Below, one piece after another: positions 25,565 to 35,807 of a DNA stretch of 64,000 nucleotides. A program made the position numbers and the translations under genes. The notes below the pieces were generated by a model. The model made no database searches, was not told where the DNA came from, and saw nothing but the letters and a program-made list of their open reading frames with translations. Numbering within the stretch: position 1 is the stretch's first letter; the number at the start of each line of letters is the position of its first letter. This DNA is from Bradyrhizobium ontarionense (lineage in GTDB: Bacteria > Pseudomonadota > Alphaproteobacteria > Rhizobiales > Xanthobacteraceae), in NCBI RefSeq assembly GCF_021088345.1, contig NZ_CP088156.1:2914001-2978000 (forward strand). Reading direction: 5' to 3'.

Positions 25565-26494
25565 ATGTCGACGCTGTACCTCTCCCATGAAGCCTGCCTC
25601 GATCATGCGACGCCGTCGGGACATCCCGAACGCGCCGATCGGCTGCGTGCGGTCGAGGAGGCGCTGACGGAGGAGCGTTTCGCGCTTCTGGATCGCGACG
25701 AGGCGCCGGAGGCCGATCTCGACCTGGTCCTGCTCTGCCACAACGAGCATTACGTGACCGAGCTGCGCCATATGGCGCCCACGTCCGGCATCGTCTATCT
25801 CGACGGCGATACCTCGATGTCCCCGGGCACCTGGGAGGCCGTGATGCGCGGCGTCGGCGGCGCCGTGGCGGCGACCGAATCCGTGATGTCCGGCCGCCAC
25901 CGCAACGCCTTCGTCGCGGTGCGCCCGCCCGGTCACCATGCCGAGATCAACAAGCCGATGGGCTTCTGCTTCTTCGACAACGTGGCGATCGCCGCGCGCT
26001 ATGCCCAGCGCACTTTCGGCATCGAGCGCGCCGCCATCATCGATTTCGACGTCCATCACGGCAACGGCACCCAGGACATCTTCTGGGCCGACAAGAGCGT
26101 GATGTACTGCTCGACCCACCAGATGCCGCTGTTCCCGGGCACCGGCGCCCGCGGCGAGCGCGGCGAGCACGACACCATCGTCAACGCCCCGCTCGCCTCG
26201 GAGGACGGCAGCCTCGAGTTCCGCTCGGCCTTCGAGAACCTGATCCTGCCGCAGCTGACCAAGTTCAGCCCCGAGCTCGTGATCATCTCGGCCGGCTTCG
26301 ACGCGCATTATCGCGACCCTCTGGCCTCCCTGAATCTGCGGGCGGAGGATTTCGGTTGGGTCACCCGCAAGCTGATGGATCTCGCCGACAAATGCGCCGG
26401 CGGCCGGGTCGTGTCGGTGCTGGAAGGCGGCTATGACCTTCAGGGACTTAAGGAATCCGTCTCGGCCCACGTCGCGGCGCTGACCGGAGCGTGA
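25565..26494 (+). CDS. Histone-deacetylase-family amidohydrolase
   Basis: 309-aa zinc amidohydrolase of the bacterial HDAC/acetylpolyamine amidohydrolase/AcuC superfamily. The catalytic His pair is in RPPGHHAE near residue 125, the zinc ligands in DFDVHHGNGT and SAGFDAHYRDP, and the C-terminal loop is LEGGYDL. Substrates could be acetylated polyamines, proteins or acetyl-CoA synthetase. It is followed about 100 nt later by xseB on the same strand. Confidence 0.9.
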   Translation: MSTLYLSHEACLDHATPSGHPERADRLRAVEEALTEERFALLDRDEAPEADLDLVLLCHNEHYVTELRHMAPTSGIVYLDGDTSMSPGTWEAVMRGVGGAVAATESVMSGRHRNAFVAVRPPGHHAEINKPMGFCFFDNVAIAARYAQRTFGIERAAIIDFDVHHGNGTQDIFWADKSVMYCSTHQMPLFPGTGARGERGEHDTIVNAPLASEDGSLEFRSAFENLILPQLTKFSPELVIISAGFDAHYRDPLASLNLRAEDFGWVTRKLMDLADKCAGGRVVSVLEGGYDLQGLKESVSAHVAALTGA

Positions 26495-26596
26495 TCCCCA
26501 GGTTCCATCCGGTCGAGCCCCTGCAGGGCCTGACAGGGCCATGACGGGCGTGTAAAAGCACGGCCCCGGAGTTGAGTGATCTGCAGGGAACCCCGT

Positions 26597-26848
26597 ATGG
26601 CGGACAACACCGTAACCGATGTCAAACAGCTGTCGTTCGAGCGCGCGATCGAGGAGCTGGAGTCGATCGTGAAACGGCTCGAGGACGGCAAGGTGCCGCT
26701 CGAGGAGTCGGTAGCGATCTATGAGCGGGGCGAAGCGCTGAAGCGGCGCTGCGAAGTTCTGCTGCGCCAGGCGGAAGCCAGGGTCGAGAAGATCACGACC
26801 GATGCCGGCGGCCGGGCAACCGGGACCGCGCCGCTGGACGTGCAGTAG
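26597..26848 (+). CDS. xseB: Exodeoxyribonuclease VII small subunit
   Basis: 83 aa, the usual length for XseB. The signature SFERAIEELESIVKRLEDGKV followed by PLEESVAIYERGEALKRRCE matches the family. It partners with XseA in degrading single-stranded DNA; xseA is not in the window. I chose the ATG at 26597 because it gives the family-length N-terminus MADNTV. Confidence 0.95.
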   Translation: MADNTVTDVKQLSFERAIEELESIVKRLEDGKVPLEESVAIYERGEALKRRCEVLLRQAEARVEKITTDAGGRATGTAPLDVQ

Positions 26849-27106
26849 CGGCAGCCGGCACGCGCCCTTATTCCCGGGACGGCCGCAAATATTTATTTTT
26901 CGAGCTTCCCTGCGCGGATTGAGCGCGGGACAGCCGCCTGCCAATCGTGCATATCAGCCGAAAATCGGTGCAATTGTCCGTTTGCGCAGCGGCAGTGCTG
27001 CTATAGTGCCGGCCAGGGGGAACTTCGGGACCGTCACCGGCCAATCGCCGTCACGACGCTCCTTCCACAACGCCGTTCCCCGAAGACCATCGGGATCAAA
27101 AGCCGC

Positions 27107-28414
27107 GTGCGCGTCCAGAACCGCCATGTCATCTACCTGCAGGGCTACGATCCGCGCGGTCTGGCGCAATATTATCGCATGTTCCGCACCGAGCTGCGAA
27201 AATTCGGCCAGCTCTATGAGGTCGCAACCACGATCAGCCGTCCGACGAGCAAGTCCGACGAAGAGATCACCTCCTGGAGCATCGAAGCCAAGGCTGCGGA
27301 GTGGCAGACCAAGACCACCTATGACTTCCTTCGTTTCGAGGATTTCATCCAGAACGATCTGGCCGCGCCGGTCTGGCGCACGGTGTTGCAGGCTGCGTGG
27401 ATCTACTGGGGCCTCGTGTTCCGCGGCACCCTCGTCCGGTTCTGGAACGCCAACTGGCGTTTTGCGACCTTCATCACGTGGCCGCATCTGGTCGTGCTCG
27501 TGGAAGCCCTGGTTGCCGCCGCGAGCGGCTTCGTGTTCGCCAAGGGGCTCGACGCGCTGCATCTGCCGCTGCCGTTCAGCGTGCTCGTCGGCGTCGCGAT
27601 CTTCTTCGTTTTGGTTTACGGCGCGTTGAAGTACACGGAGAATTACACCTACGCAAAATATCTGCTCTGCGACACGATCTGGACTTGGCAGTTCTCGAAT
27701 CGCGCACGACCGGAGTGGGACAGCCGCATCGACCGCTTCGCCGAATATCTGTGCGAGGTGGTGCGCGACAGCGATGCCGACGAGATCGTCATCGTCGGTC
27801 ACAGCTCAGGCTCCTTTCTGGCTGCGGAGATGGTTGCGCGGGCGCTCAGGCGCGCCCCCGGCCTCGGCAGCCACAGCCCGCGCCTGGTGCTGCTGACCCT
27901 TGGCAGCACTTTCCCTATCGTCGGCTTCCACCGCGCGGCCAGCGATTTTCGTGAACATCTGCGCCAGCTCGCGATCGAGCCCTCTATCGATTGGATCGAC
28001 TGCCAGGCGCGCAAGGACGTGATGAGCTTCTTCCGGATTGATCCGATCGCCGCTCACGGCATCGAGGTCGGCGATGCGCGCCGCAATCCAACCATCGTGC
28101 CGGTCCGCTTCCGCGAGATCATCCGGCCCGAACATTACAATCTGTTTCGCTGGCAGTTCTTCCGCGTCCACTTCCAGTTCGTGATGGCCAACGAACGACC
28201 GCACCCCTACGACTTCTTCATGATCGTATGCGGTCCTGTCCCCTTACGCGAACGCATGGCTCGGCCGGCAGCAGCGCTCGCGATTGCAACGGCAACGGAT
28301 CCCGCATCGCGGGAAAAAGCCTGGGCCGAACTGCAATCTCCGGTCTCTCACGGGGAGACGGCTGCCGTGGAATTAAGCAGCCTCAGGGAACCAACGGCAC
28401 GCCGCAGGGGTTGA
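27107..28414 (+). CDS. Membrane protein with an alpha/beta-hydrolase domain
   Basis: 435 aa with a GTG start. Two hydrophobic segments around residues 120-180 (FITWPHLVVLVEALVAAASG and LPFSVLVGVAIFFVLVYGA) look like a transmembrane hairpin. The C-terminal half carries the nucleophile elbow IVGHSSGSFLA and a core of alternating strands and helices, so a serine hydrolase is likely; the other members of the triad cannot be fixed by eye. The family is not recognised. It lies between xseB and dxs on the same strand. Confidence 0.75.
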   Translation: MRVQNRHVIYLQGYDPRGLAQYYRMFRTELRKFGQLYEVATTISRPTSKSDEEITSWSIEAKAAEWQTKTTYDFLRFEDFIQNDLAAPVWRTVLQAAWIYWGLVFRGTLVRFWNANWRFATFITWPHLVVLVEALVAAASGFVFAKGLDALHLPLPFSVLVGVAIFFVLVYGALKYTENYTYAKYLLCDTIWTWQFSNRARPEWDSRIDRFAEYLCEVVRDSDADEIVIVGHSSGSFLAAEMVARALRRAPGLGSHSPRLVLLTLGSTFPIVGFHRAASDFREHLRQLAIEPSIDWIDCQARKDVMSFFRIDPIAAHGIEVGDARRNPTIVPVRFREIIRPEHYNLFRWQFFRVHFQFVMANERPHPYDFFMIVCGPVPLRERMARPAAALAIATATDPASREKAWAELQSPVSHGETAAVELSSLREPTARRRG

Positions 28415-28794
28415 GGTGTCGCGCGTGAAGGTACCGCTTGCGGGCTTGCCATCTTGCGCCGGGTTGGCTTTAAGACGGGCTTTGGTGTAAAGCATCTCGG
28501 AACTGTGGGCTTTTGGAGGCGCCATTCCCTTGCAGGGGATGGAACTAAGTGCATGCAAAGGCAAGCAAAACAGGCTTGGCTGAACGAGTTGACGAGCTCT
28601 GGCGACAAACGAGGACGGCAAGGCCGCCAAGAGTGACTTACATCACATAGATCGATCCGAAACCCGGCTAGGCTCTGGTCTGCGGCTTCGATCCGCGCGG
28701 ATGGGACCTTCAAGGCACCAGGTTTCGCCGCCCGTTACGATGAACCTCTCAGACGTCGGCCCTTGAACCCGACCTGCAAAATTGGAATGTCACC
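28415..28794 (+). other. Gene-free leader region upstream of dxs
   Basis: 380 nt without a recognisable gene on either strand and lower in GC than the surrounding genes. It probably holds the dxs promoter. I see no riboswitch structure that I can defend. Confidence 0.4.
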
Positions 28795-30720
28795 GTGACC
28801 ACATTTAGTAAGACGCCGCTTCTCGATACCATAAAGACTCCGGAAGATCTGCGCCGGCTGAAGGTCGAGCAGGTCCGGCAGGTCGCCGACGAACTGCGCC
28901 AGGAGACGATCGACGCGGTCTCGGTGACCGGCGGTCATTTCGGTGCGGGTCTCGGCGTGGTCGAGCTGACCACGGCCATCCACTACGTGTTCGACACCCC
29001 GCGCGATCGCCTGATCTGGGACGTCGGCCATCAGGCCTATCCCCACAAGATCCTGACCGGTCGCCGCGACCGCATCCGCACGCTGCGCACCGGCGGCGGC
29101 CTGTCCGGGTTCACCAAGCGCACCGAGAGCGACTATGATCCGTTCGGCGCGGCGCATTCCTCCACCTCGATTTCCGCCGGCCTCGGCATGGCGGTGGCCC
29201 GCGACCTCTCCGGCGGCACCAACAACGTCATCGCAGTGATCGGTGACGGCGCGATGTCAGCCGGCATGGCCTATGAGGCCATGAACAACGCCGGCGCGAT
29301 GAACTCCCGCCTGATCGTGATCCTCAACGACAACGACATGTCGATCGCCCCGCCCGTCGGCGCGATGTCGGCCTACCTGTCGCGCCTCTACTCGGGCAAG
29401 ACCTATCGCACCCTGCGCGAGGCCGCCAAGCAGCTCGGCCAGCATCTGCCAAAGGTGATCGCCAACCGCGCCAGCCGCGTCGAGGAATATTCCCGCGCCT
29501 TCATGGTGGACGGCGGCACGCTGTTCGAGGAGCTCGGCTTCTATTACGTCGGCCCGATCGACGGTCACAATCTCGACCATCTGCTGCCCGTCCTGAAGAA
29601 CATCCGCGACATGGAGACCGGCCCGATCCTGGTCCACGTCGTCACCCAGAAGGGCAAGGGCTACCCGCCGGCGGAAGCCTCCGCCGACAAGTACCACGCC
29701 GTGGCCAAGTTCGACGTCGCCACCGGCACCCAGGCCAAGGCCAAGCCGAACGCGCCGCAATACCAGAACGTGTTCGGCCAGAGCCTGGTCAAGGAAGCCG
29801 AGAAGGACGACAAGATTGTCGGCATCACCGCCGCAATGCCGTCCGGCACCGGCATCGACATCTTCGCCAAGGCTTTCCCCAAGCGCACCTTCGACGTCGG
29901 CATCGCCGAGCAGCATGCGGTGACCTTCGCCGCGGGCTTGGCCGCCGAAGGCTTCAAGCCGTTCTGCGCGATCTACTCGACCTTCCTGCAGCGCGGCTAC
30001 GACCAGATCGTGCATGACGTCGCGATCCAGAGCCTGCCGGTGCGCTTCGCGATCGACCGCGCCGGCCTGGTCGGCGCCGACGGCGCCACGCATGCGGGCT
30101 CGTTCGACAATGCCTATCTCGGCTGCCTGCCCAACATGGTGATCATGGCGGCGTCCGACGAGGCCGAGCTGGTGCACATGGTGGCGACCCAGGTCGCGAT
30201 CAACGATCGTCCGAGCTCGGTGCGCTATCCGCGCGGCGAAGGCCGCGGTGTCGAAATGCCGGAATTCGGCGTCGCCCTGCCGGTCGGCAAGGGCCGCATG
30301 ATCCGCCAGGGCAAGCAGGTCGCCCTGCTGTCGTTCGGCACCCGCCTGGCCGAATGCGAGAAGGCGGCCGACGAGCTCGCGGCGCTGGGCCTGTCCGCCT
30401 CGATTGCCGATGCGCGCTTCATGAAGCCGCTCGACGAGGAGCTGGTCAGCAAGCTGGCGCGCGAGCACGACATCCTGCTCACCATCGAGGAAGGCTCAGT
30501 CGGCGGCTTCGGCTCGCACGTGATGCAGTTCCTGAGCGACCAGGGCATGCTCGACGGCGGCCTGAAGATGCGCACGATGGTGCTGCCCGACGAGTTCCAG
30601 GACCACGACACGCCGGCGGCGATGTACGGCCGCGCCGGGCTCGACGCCAAGGGCATCGTCCGCAAGGTGTTCGAGGCGCTCGGCAAGGATTACACCACCG
30701 AGGCGGTCAAGCTCGCCTGA
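28795..30720 (+). CDS. dxs: 1-deoxy-D-xylulose-5-phosphate synthase
   Basis: 641-aa thiamine-diphosphate enzyme that condenses pyruvate and glyceraldehyde 3-phosphate, the first step of the MEP isoprenoid pathway. Typical motifs are [15 protein letters not shown], the TPP motif [16 protein letters not shown], and [15 protein letters not shown]. The start codon is GTG. Length and motifs match the family throughout. Neighbouring tlyA is a common companion of dxs in alphaproteobacteria. Confidence 0.98.
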   Translation: MTTFSKTPLLDTIKTPEDLRRLKVEQVRQVADELRQETIDAVSVTGGHFGAGLGVVELTTAIHYVFDTPRDRLIWDVGHQAYPHKILTGRRDRIRTLRTGGGLSGFTKRTESDYDPFGAAHSSTSISAGLGMAVARDLSGGTNNVIAVIGDGAMSAGMAYEAMNNAGAMNSRLIVILNDNDMSIAPPVGAMSAYLSRLYSGKTYRTLREAAKQLGQHLPKVIANRASRVEEYSRAFMVDGGTLFEELGFYYVGPIDGHNLDHLLPVLKNIRDMETGPILVHVVTQKGKGYPPAEASADKYHAVAKFDVATGTQAKAKPNAPQYQNVFGQSLVKEAEKDDKIVGITAAMPSGTGIDIFAKAFPKRTFDVGIAEQHAVTFAAGLAAEGFKPFCAIYSTFLQRGYDQIVHDVAIQSLPVRFAIDRAGLVGADGATHAGSFDNAYLGCLPNMVIMAASDEAELVHMVATQVAINDRPSSVRYPRGEGRGVEMPEFGVALPVGKGRMIRQGKQVALLSFGTRLAECEKAADELAALGLSASIADARFMKPLDEELVSKLAREHDILLTIEEGSVGGFGSHVMQFLSDQGMLDGGLKMRTMVLPDEFQDHDTPAAMYGRAGLDAKGIVRKVFEALGKDYTTEAVKLA

Positions 30721-30752
30721 GGCGGGCTTGGCTAGCCGTCATCGGTGATCCC

Positions 30753-31310
30753 ATGAAGATCTATCTGGCAGGTCCCGACGTGTTCCTGCCGGACGCTCTC
30801 GACGTCGGACGGCACAAGGTCGCCATCTGTGAGCGGCACGGCCTGACCGGTCTCTACCCGCTCGACAACAGCGTCGACCTCGCTTCGTCCGATGCCTCGC
30901 GCCAGATCTTTGACGGCAACGCAGCGATGATGGAGGACGCCTGTGCCATCATTGCCAACCTCACGCCGTTTCGTGGTCCCGGCGCCGATGCCGGCACGGT
31001 CTACGAGCTCGGCTACATGGCCGGGCGCGGCAAGCTCTGCCTCGGCTATTCGAACGATCCGTCTGTTTATGCCGAGCGCGCGCGGCGCTTCACGACGGTC
31101 GTGGACCAGGACGGACGTCTGGTCGATGCCGAAAGCCTGACGGTCGAGGATTTCGGCCTGCCCGACAATCTGATGATGATGCACGCGCTCGATGTGCACG
31201 GCTGTCCGCTGGTGATCCCGCGCCAGCCGCCGGCCGACATCTGGCACGACCTCACGGCGTTCGAGATCTGCGTGAAGCTGGCAGCGGAGCGGCTGGTGAC
31301 GGAATCGTAG
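30753..31310 (+). CDS. Nucleoside 2-deoxyribosyltransferase family protein
   Basis: 185 aa. The N-terminus [15 protein letters not shown] is the family signature, followed by [26 protein letters not shown], which contains the substrate-binding Asp and the catalytic Glu. It would exchange or hydrolyse the base of 2'-deoxynucleosides in purine/pyrimidine salvage. It starts 32 nt after dxs on the same strand and may be co-transcribed. Confidence 0.85.
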   Translation: MKIYLAGPDVFLPDALDVGRHKVAICERHGLTGLYPLDNSVDLASSDASRQIFDGNAAMMEDACAIIANLTPFRGPGADAGTVYELGYMAGRGKLCLGYSNDPSVYAERARRFTTVVDQDGRLVDAESLTVEDFGLPDNLMMMHALDVHGCPLVIPRQPPADIWHDLTAFEICVKLAAERLVTES

Positions 31311-31333
31311 GGCGGGCATCATGCTCGCCACGA

Positions 31334-31496
31334 TTCCCACTGTCGTCCCTGCGAACGCAGGGACCCATAACCACAGGATGTTGTTTGTGGCAGGCGAGTG
31401 GTTAGAACCTTCCCTCCAATGTCATCCTGTGGTTATGGGTCCCGGGTCGGCGCACCGACGCGCGCTGCGCGTCGGTACTTGCCCGGGACGACACGA
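31334..31496. repeat. Palindromic intergenic repeat, family E
   Basis: The arms ACCCATAACCACAGGATG and CATCCTGTGGTTATGGGT form an 18-bp inverted repeat, nested inside GTCGTCCCTGCG... and ...GCCCGGGACGAC arms, with an additional hairpin CCGACGCGCGCTGCGCGTCGG. It fills the space between the deoxyribosyltransferase and tlyA. Confidence 0.8.
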
Positions 31497-31522
31497 ATTT
31501 GTGTGCCCGAGCTCCACAACTG

Positions 31523-32281
31523 ATGACAACTGATCGCCCCATCATGCCCCCTCCCCGCAAACGCGCCGATGTCCTGCTGGTCGAACGCGGCCTGTTCGAG
31601 AGCCGCGCGCGGGCGCAGGCCGCGATCGAGGCCGGGCTCGTGATCGCCAACGACAAACAGGTGGCCAAGGCTTCCGAGACCATTCCGGCCGACGCCGTGC
31701 TGCAGGCCGAGCCGGCGCACCCCTACGTCTCGCGCGGCGGCGTCAAGCTGGCGGCAGCGCTGGAGCATTATGGGGTCGAGGTCGAGGACCATGTCTGCCT
31801 CGATGTCGGCGCCTCCACCGGCGGCTTCACCGAGGTGCTGCTGGCCCATGGCGCAGCGCTGGTGTTCGCGGTCGATGTCGGCCGCGATCAACTGCATCCC
31901 TCGCTGCGCGGCCATGCGAAGATCGTCTCGATGGAGCAGACCGATATCCGCAGCTATGACGGCAAGCGGCTGCCGCAGCGTCCGGACATCGTCGTGATCG
32001 ACTGCAGCTTCATCTCGCTGAAGGCCGTTCTTCCGGTTGCGTTGTCGCTGGCGGCCGCGCCGACGAGCCTGCTGGCGCTGATCAAGCCGCAATTCGAGGC
32101 GAAAGGCGCACACGGCAAGGGCGGCATCATCAAGGACCCGGCCGTGCACGCGGCGGTCTGCGATGACATCGCCGCCTTCGCAGTCTCGCTCGGCTGCAGC
32201 GACGTCCAGGTGTTTGCGTCATCGATCAAGGGCGGCGACGGCAACGCGGAGTTCTTTCTGGGAGCGCGCCGCCATGGTTGA
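31523..32281 (+). CDS. tlyA: TlyA-family rRNA methyltransferase
   Basis: 252 aa. The N-terminal S4 RNA-binding domain ([20 protein letters not shown]) is followed by an FtsJ-like SAM methyltransferase domain ([32 protein letters not shown]). TlyA 2'-O-methylates 16S and/or 23S rRNA; the annotation as hemolysin is historical. The start is either 31523 or 31544. Its end overlaps the next RNA methyltransferase gene by 8 nt, so translation is coupled. Confidence 0.9.
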   Translation: MTTDRPIMPPPRKRADVLLVERGLFESRARAQAAIEAGLVIANDKQVAKASETIPADAVLQAEPAHPYVSRGGVKLAAALEHYGVEVEDHVCLDVGASTGGFTEVLLAHGAALVFAVDVGRDQLHPSLRGHAKIVSMEQTDIRSYDGKRLPQRPDIVVIDCSFISLKAVLPVALSLAAAPTSLLALIKPQFEAKGAHGKGGIIKDPAVHAAVCDDIAAFAVSLGCSDVQVFASSIKGGDGNAEFFLGARRHG

Positions 32282-33512
32282 GCGTCTCGTCATCGACCAT
32301 GTCGGCCATCGCGGCGACGGCGTCTCGCTCTCGTCGGGCGAGGCGCTGTACGTGCCCTATACGCTCGCCGGCGAAACCGTCGAGGCGGCGGTCATTCCCG
32401 GCCATCCCGACCGCCGCAAGCTGCTCGCGGTGGAGACGCCGAGCCCCGAGCGGATCGCGCCGTTCTGTCCGCACTTCGGCATCTGCGGCGGCTGCGCGAT
32501 CCAGCACTGGGTGCCGGCCCACTATCAGGCGTGGAAGCGCAACATCGTCGTGGAGACGCTGAAGGCCGCCAGGGTCGATTGCGAGGTGGCCCCGCTGGTC
32601 GACGCCCATGGCAGAGGGCGCCGCCGCGCCACATTCCACGCGCGGATGGGCACGCATGACGTGCTCAGGGTCGGCTTCTCGGCAACCGGCAGCCACGACA
32701 TCATCCCGATCGACCGCTGCCCGATCCTCGATCCCGCGCTCGACGGGGCGCTCGAGGCGGCGTGGGCGCTGGCGGAAGCGTTGAAGCCGACCGGCAAGCC
32801 GTTGGACATCCAGGCCACCGCGACCAGCAACGGCCTCGACATCGATATCCGCGGCTCAGGACCGCTGCCGCCGCCGCGCGTCGCCGCGCTCTCGGCGGTC
32901 GCCGAGCAGCACCGACTGGCGCGCCTGACCCGACACGGCGAATTGATCCTGATGCGCAACGGTCCGGTGATCACCGTGGGCACGGCGCAGGTGACGTTGC
33001 CACCGGGCTCGTTCCTGCAGGCCACCGTGCGCGGTGAAGAGACGCTGGCCGCGCTCGTCGGCGAGCGTACGGTCAAGGCGAAGCACGTCGCCGACCTGTT
33101 CTGCGGCGTCGGCCCGTTCGCGCTGCGGCTCGCATCGCACGCGCGCGTCACCGCCTTCGACAGCGACGCCGGCGCCATCGGCGCGCTGCAAAAGGCGGTC
33201 GCGGGCACGCAGGGCCTGAAGCCGATCAAGGCCGAGGCGCGCGACCTGTTCCGCCGTCCCTTGATGCCGCAGGAGTTGCGCGAGTTCGACGCCGTCGTGT
33301 TCGACCCGCCGCGCCAGGGCGCGCAGGCGCAGGCCAGGCAGCTCGCGGCCAGCAAGGTGCCGGTGATCGTCGCGGTGTCGTGCAACGTCACGACGTTCGC
33401 CCGTGACGTACGCATGCTGATCGACGGCGGCTACAAGCTCGAGACCGTGGTGCCCGTCGACCAGTTCCGCCACACGCCGCATGTCGAGCTGGTGGTGAAG
33501 CTGGTGCGGTGA
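32274..33512 (+). CDS. RlmD/RumA-type RNA (uracil-5-)-methyltransferase
   Basis: 412 aa. An N-terminal TRAM-like segment ([14 protein letters not shown]) is followed by the iron-sulfur cysteines in [15 protein letters not shown], the SAM site [14 protein letters not shown], and the catalytic cysteine in [13 protein letters not shown]. The PPRQG motif is also present. It methylates a uridine in rRNA or tRNA at C5; the exact site is not readable. The ATG overlaps the end of tlyA. Confidence 0.9.
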   Translation: MVERLVIDHVGHRGDGVSLSSGEALYVPYTLAGETVEAAVIPGHPDRRKLLAVETPSPERIAPFCPHFGICGGCAIQHWVPAHYQAWKRNIVVETLKAARVDCEVAPLVDAHGRGRRRATFHARMGTHDVLRVGFSATGSHDIIPIDRCPILDPALDGALEAAWALAEALKPTGKPLDIQATATSNGLDIDIRGSGPLPPPRVAALSAVAEQHRLARLTRHGELILMRNGPVITVGTAQVTLPPGSFLQATVRGEETLAALVGERTVKAKHVADLFCGVGPFALRLASHARVTAFDSDAGAIGALQKAVAGTQGLKPIKAEARDLFRRPLMPQELREFDAVVFDPPRQGAQAQARQLAASKVPVIVAVSCNVTTFARDVRMLIDGGYKLETVVPVDQFRHTPHVELVVKLVR

Positions 33513-33537
33513 GTCAATCCCGCCAAGGCGCTGCGCG

Positions 33538-34110
33538 CTACTGCACCACGTCGACCTTCACCTGCGCGACACCGGAATTCACCATGCCCAGCGCCTGCGC
33601 GGCCGAGTAGGAGACGTCGACCACACGGCCATGTACGAACGGCCCGCGATCGTTGACGCGGACCACCACGGAGCGGCCGGTCCTGACATTGGTCACATGC
33701 AGGCGCGTGCCGAACGGCAGGCTCGGATGCGCCGCGGTCAGCTCGGACGGGTCGAACCGTTCGCCGCTCGCGGTCTTGCTCCCTTCCGAATAGTAGCTGG
33801 CGAGACCCGACGATCCGGGGCGCGCGGGCGGTGGACTCAGCTCCGCATGGCGCACCCGAACGACCGACTCGTGTGCCTTCTCCGCGGTCTGGACGTGAGG
33901 CCGGAAGCCGCTATCGGGCTGCCTGGCCGGTGGCGTCCATCTGGCCTGCCGCACGGCCGATGATTGCGCGCAGGCGGCCAGCGAGGCCGCCGCGGCAAAC
34001 ATGAATGCCGCTCTCAGCAGCTGGTTCGCGCGCTCTGGCGCTGCTGCCCGGACGACTGGATCGATGGTGGTGCGATCTCCAAAACGTTCTGTCTGGTCGA
34101 TGATACGCAT
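33538..34110 (-). CDS. rlpA: RlpA-family septal ring lytic transglycosylase / lipoprotein
   Basis: 190 aa. A long N-terminus leads to a hydrophobic stretch and lipobox LAAC (about residue 47), then a double-psi beta-barrel domain (GLASYYSEGSKTASGERFD, TAAHPSLPFGTRLHVTN, VRVNDRGPF, DVSYSAAQALGM). RlpA cleaves denuded glycan strands at the septum. No SPOR domain is present, so this is a short form. Its actual start may be internal (ATG at 33999), nearer the signal peptide. Confidence 0.85.
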   Translation of the reverse strand: MRIIDQTERFGDRTTIDPVVRAAAPERANQLLRAAFMFAAAASLAACAQSSAVRQARWTPPARQPDSGFRPHVQTAEKAHESVVRVRHAELSPPPARPGSSGLASYYSEGSKTASGERFDPSELTAAHPSLPFGTRLHVTNVRTGRSVVVRVNDRGPFVHGRVVDVSYSAAQALGMVNSGVAQVKVDVVQ

Positions 34111-34418
34111 GTTCTGTGCGCCTCCGCCTCAGCGGGGCCAAGCTCGCGGCCCAATCGCGGCAACACAGTGGCAAAGAGAATTATTGCAGCTCTGCAACCC
34201 TTGGTTTTTGAACCAAGTGTGGCTCCCGTGCCACAAATGCAGCGGGAATCGGCGACGAGGCGCGGTTCTCCACAAGATCGGCGTACCGGCGATCGTGCGG
34301 TCGAGCCCATCCCCACGCGGAACTCGTCGTCCAGATCAGGGCCGTATGAGGTCTGGGCGGTGTAGCCGGCGATGATCATTCCGACGGCGGGCCCCGCGAT
34401 GCATGCCGGGCATCGGCC
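34111..34418 (-). other. Intergenic region upstream of rlpA
   Basis: 308 nt between the start of rlpA and the end of the VWA gene. It is comparatively AT-rich around 34160-34230. No gene or recognised motif is visible; the rlpA promoter presumably lies here. Confidence 0.4.
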
Positions 34419-35270
34419 TCACCGCCCCCATCGATCCTGCCAGATCTTCTCGCCGATCAGGCAGGAGACCCGCGGCTCCTTGGCATCGTCGGCGACCGGC
34501 ACGAATCGCGGCGCAGGCGTGCGCCCGGCGACCTCCATCAGGAGCTTGGTGCGGATCGCCTCCTTGAATTCCTCGCGGCTCTTGATCGTCACCACAAACG
34601 AGCCGCGGCCGCCGGTCACGCAATCCTTGTAGTAGAGGTCAAGGTTCTCGATATCCATGGTCGAGTAGGACGGCTCCTTGACCATGATCGGCAGGCCGTT
34701 GATCGTAATGCCCTTGGCGACGGCCTCGTCGCGCGCGATCGTGACAGGCGAAGGGCCGTTGTTGTTCGGCCCGTCGCCGGAAATGTCGATCACGCGGCGC
34801 AGCCCGCGATACGGATTCTCGTCGAACAGTGGCATCGCGAAGTAGATCGCGCCGGAGATCGACGTCCGCGAGGCCCGACGGATCGGCGTCTTCAGGATCT
34901 CGGCGGCGACCGCGTCGGCACTTTCCGGCCCGTCGATCAGGCGCCAGGGAATGATGATCTTCTGGTCGCTCGAGGCCGCCCATTCAAAATAGGTGACGGC
35001 GATGCGGCCATGGACTCCGTTCTTCAGCGCCTGCAGGAACTCGCGCGAGCTGAGCGCCTGCGCGTAGCCTTCACGCTGGATCGCGAGCTCATCCAGATCC
35101 ATCGAGTAGGACACGTCGACGGCGAGCACCAGCTCGACGTCGACGGAAGTCTCCTTGTCGTTCAGCTGCTGTGCCGGCTGGGCCCCGGGTGCTGCCACGA
35201 CGGTTGCGACGTCGCCGCCGGCCAAGGCGCCCGCCAGACACGCCACCCCGATCGAGATCCACCAGCGCAT
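34419..35270 (-). CDS. Exported DUF1194 / von Willebrand factor A-like protein
   Basis: 283 aa. The ATG at 35270 has GGAGG upstream and gives a signal peptide ending near VVAA. The VWA-like domain shows the metal-ion site DVSYSMD (MIDAS, about residue 50) and a Rossmann core (GRIAVTYFEWA, RVIDISGDGPNNNG). It ends in a short cysteine-containing segment. DUF1194 proteins are of unknown function; the fold suggests protein binding at the envelope. Confidence 0.85.
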   Translation of the reverse strand: MRWWISIGVACLAGALAGGDVATVVAAPGAQPAQQLNDKETSVDVELVLAVDVSYSMDLDELAIQREGYAQALSSREFLQALKNGVHGRIAVTYFEWAASSDQKIIIPWRLIDGPESADAVAAEILKTPIRRASRTSISGAIYFAMPLFDENPYRGLRRVIDISGDGPNNNGPSPVTIARDEAVAKGITINGLPIMVKEPSYSTMDIENLDLYYKDCVTGGRGSFVVTIKSREEFKEAIRTKLLMEVAGRTPAPRFVPVADDAKEPRVSCLIGEKIWQDRWGR

Positions 35271-35501
35271 ATGCTGCCCTCCAATCGCGTCGCGAGATGG
35301 TGACACGCAATCGGCGGAGAGCAAAGCGCGAACAGACGCCCCCATTCACTTTCCGGTTAGCTTTGTTGATCAACTCAACTGATGGCCGCGGTGATCGATC
35401 CTCGCACGCCTGACCGGAGCGCTTCAGCCCGTGGTTTCCCGGGGCGGCCGAAGGCTGTATTGTGACGTGACTGCCGCATCAGGAACACAGGCGCGCCTTC
35501 G

Positions 35502-35807
35502 ATGAACGATGCCGTCACCAAGCCCAAGACGAAGGTGCGCACCAAGGTCGAGCACCCGCGGCTCTACAAGGTGATCCTCGTCAACGACGACTTCACGCCG
35601 CGTGATTTCGTCGTGATGGTGCTGAAGGGCGAATTCCGGATGACCGAGGACGAGGCCTACAAGGTCATGATCACGGCACACAAGCTCGGCGTCTGCGTGG
35701 TGGCCGTCTTCACCCGGGACGTCGCCGAGACCAAGGCGACGCGTGCGACCGACGCCGGCCGCGCCAAGGGTTACCCGCTCCTGTTCACGACGGAGCCGGA
35801 GAACTAG
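35502..35807 (+). CDS. clpS: ATP-dependent Clp protease adaptor ClpS
   Basis: 101 aa. It has the ClpS core LYKVILVNDDFTPRDFVV (Asp pair of the N-degron pocket), the conserved His in MITAHKLG, and GVCVVAVFTRDVAETK. ClpS delivers N-end-rule substrates to ClpAP. Alphaproteobacteria often have two ClpS proteins; this one is not next to clpA, and its sequence resembles the second type (ClpS2). Its stop codon overlaps the stop of the convergent cyclase gene. Confidence 0.93.
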   Translation: MNDAVTKPKTKVRTKVEHPRLYKVILVNDDFTPRDFVVMVLKGEFRMTEDEAYKVMITAHKLGVCVVAVFTRDVAETKATRATDAGRAKGYPLLFTTEPEN

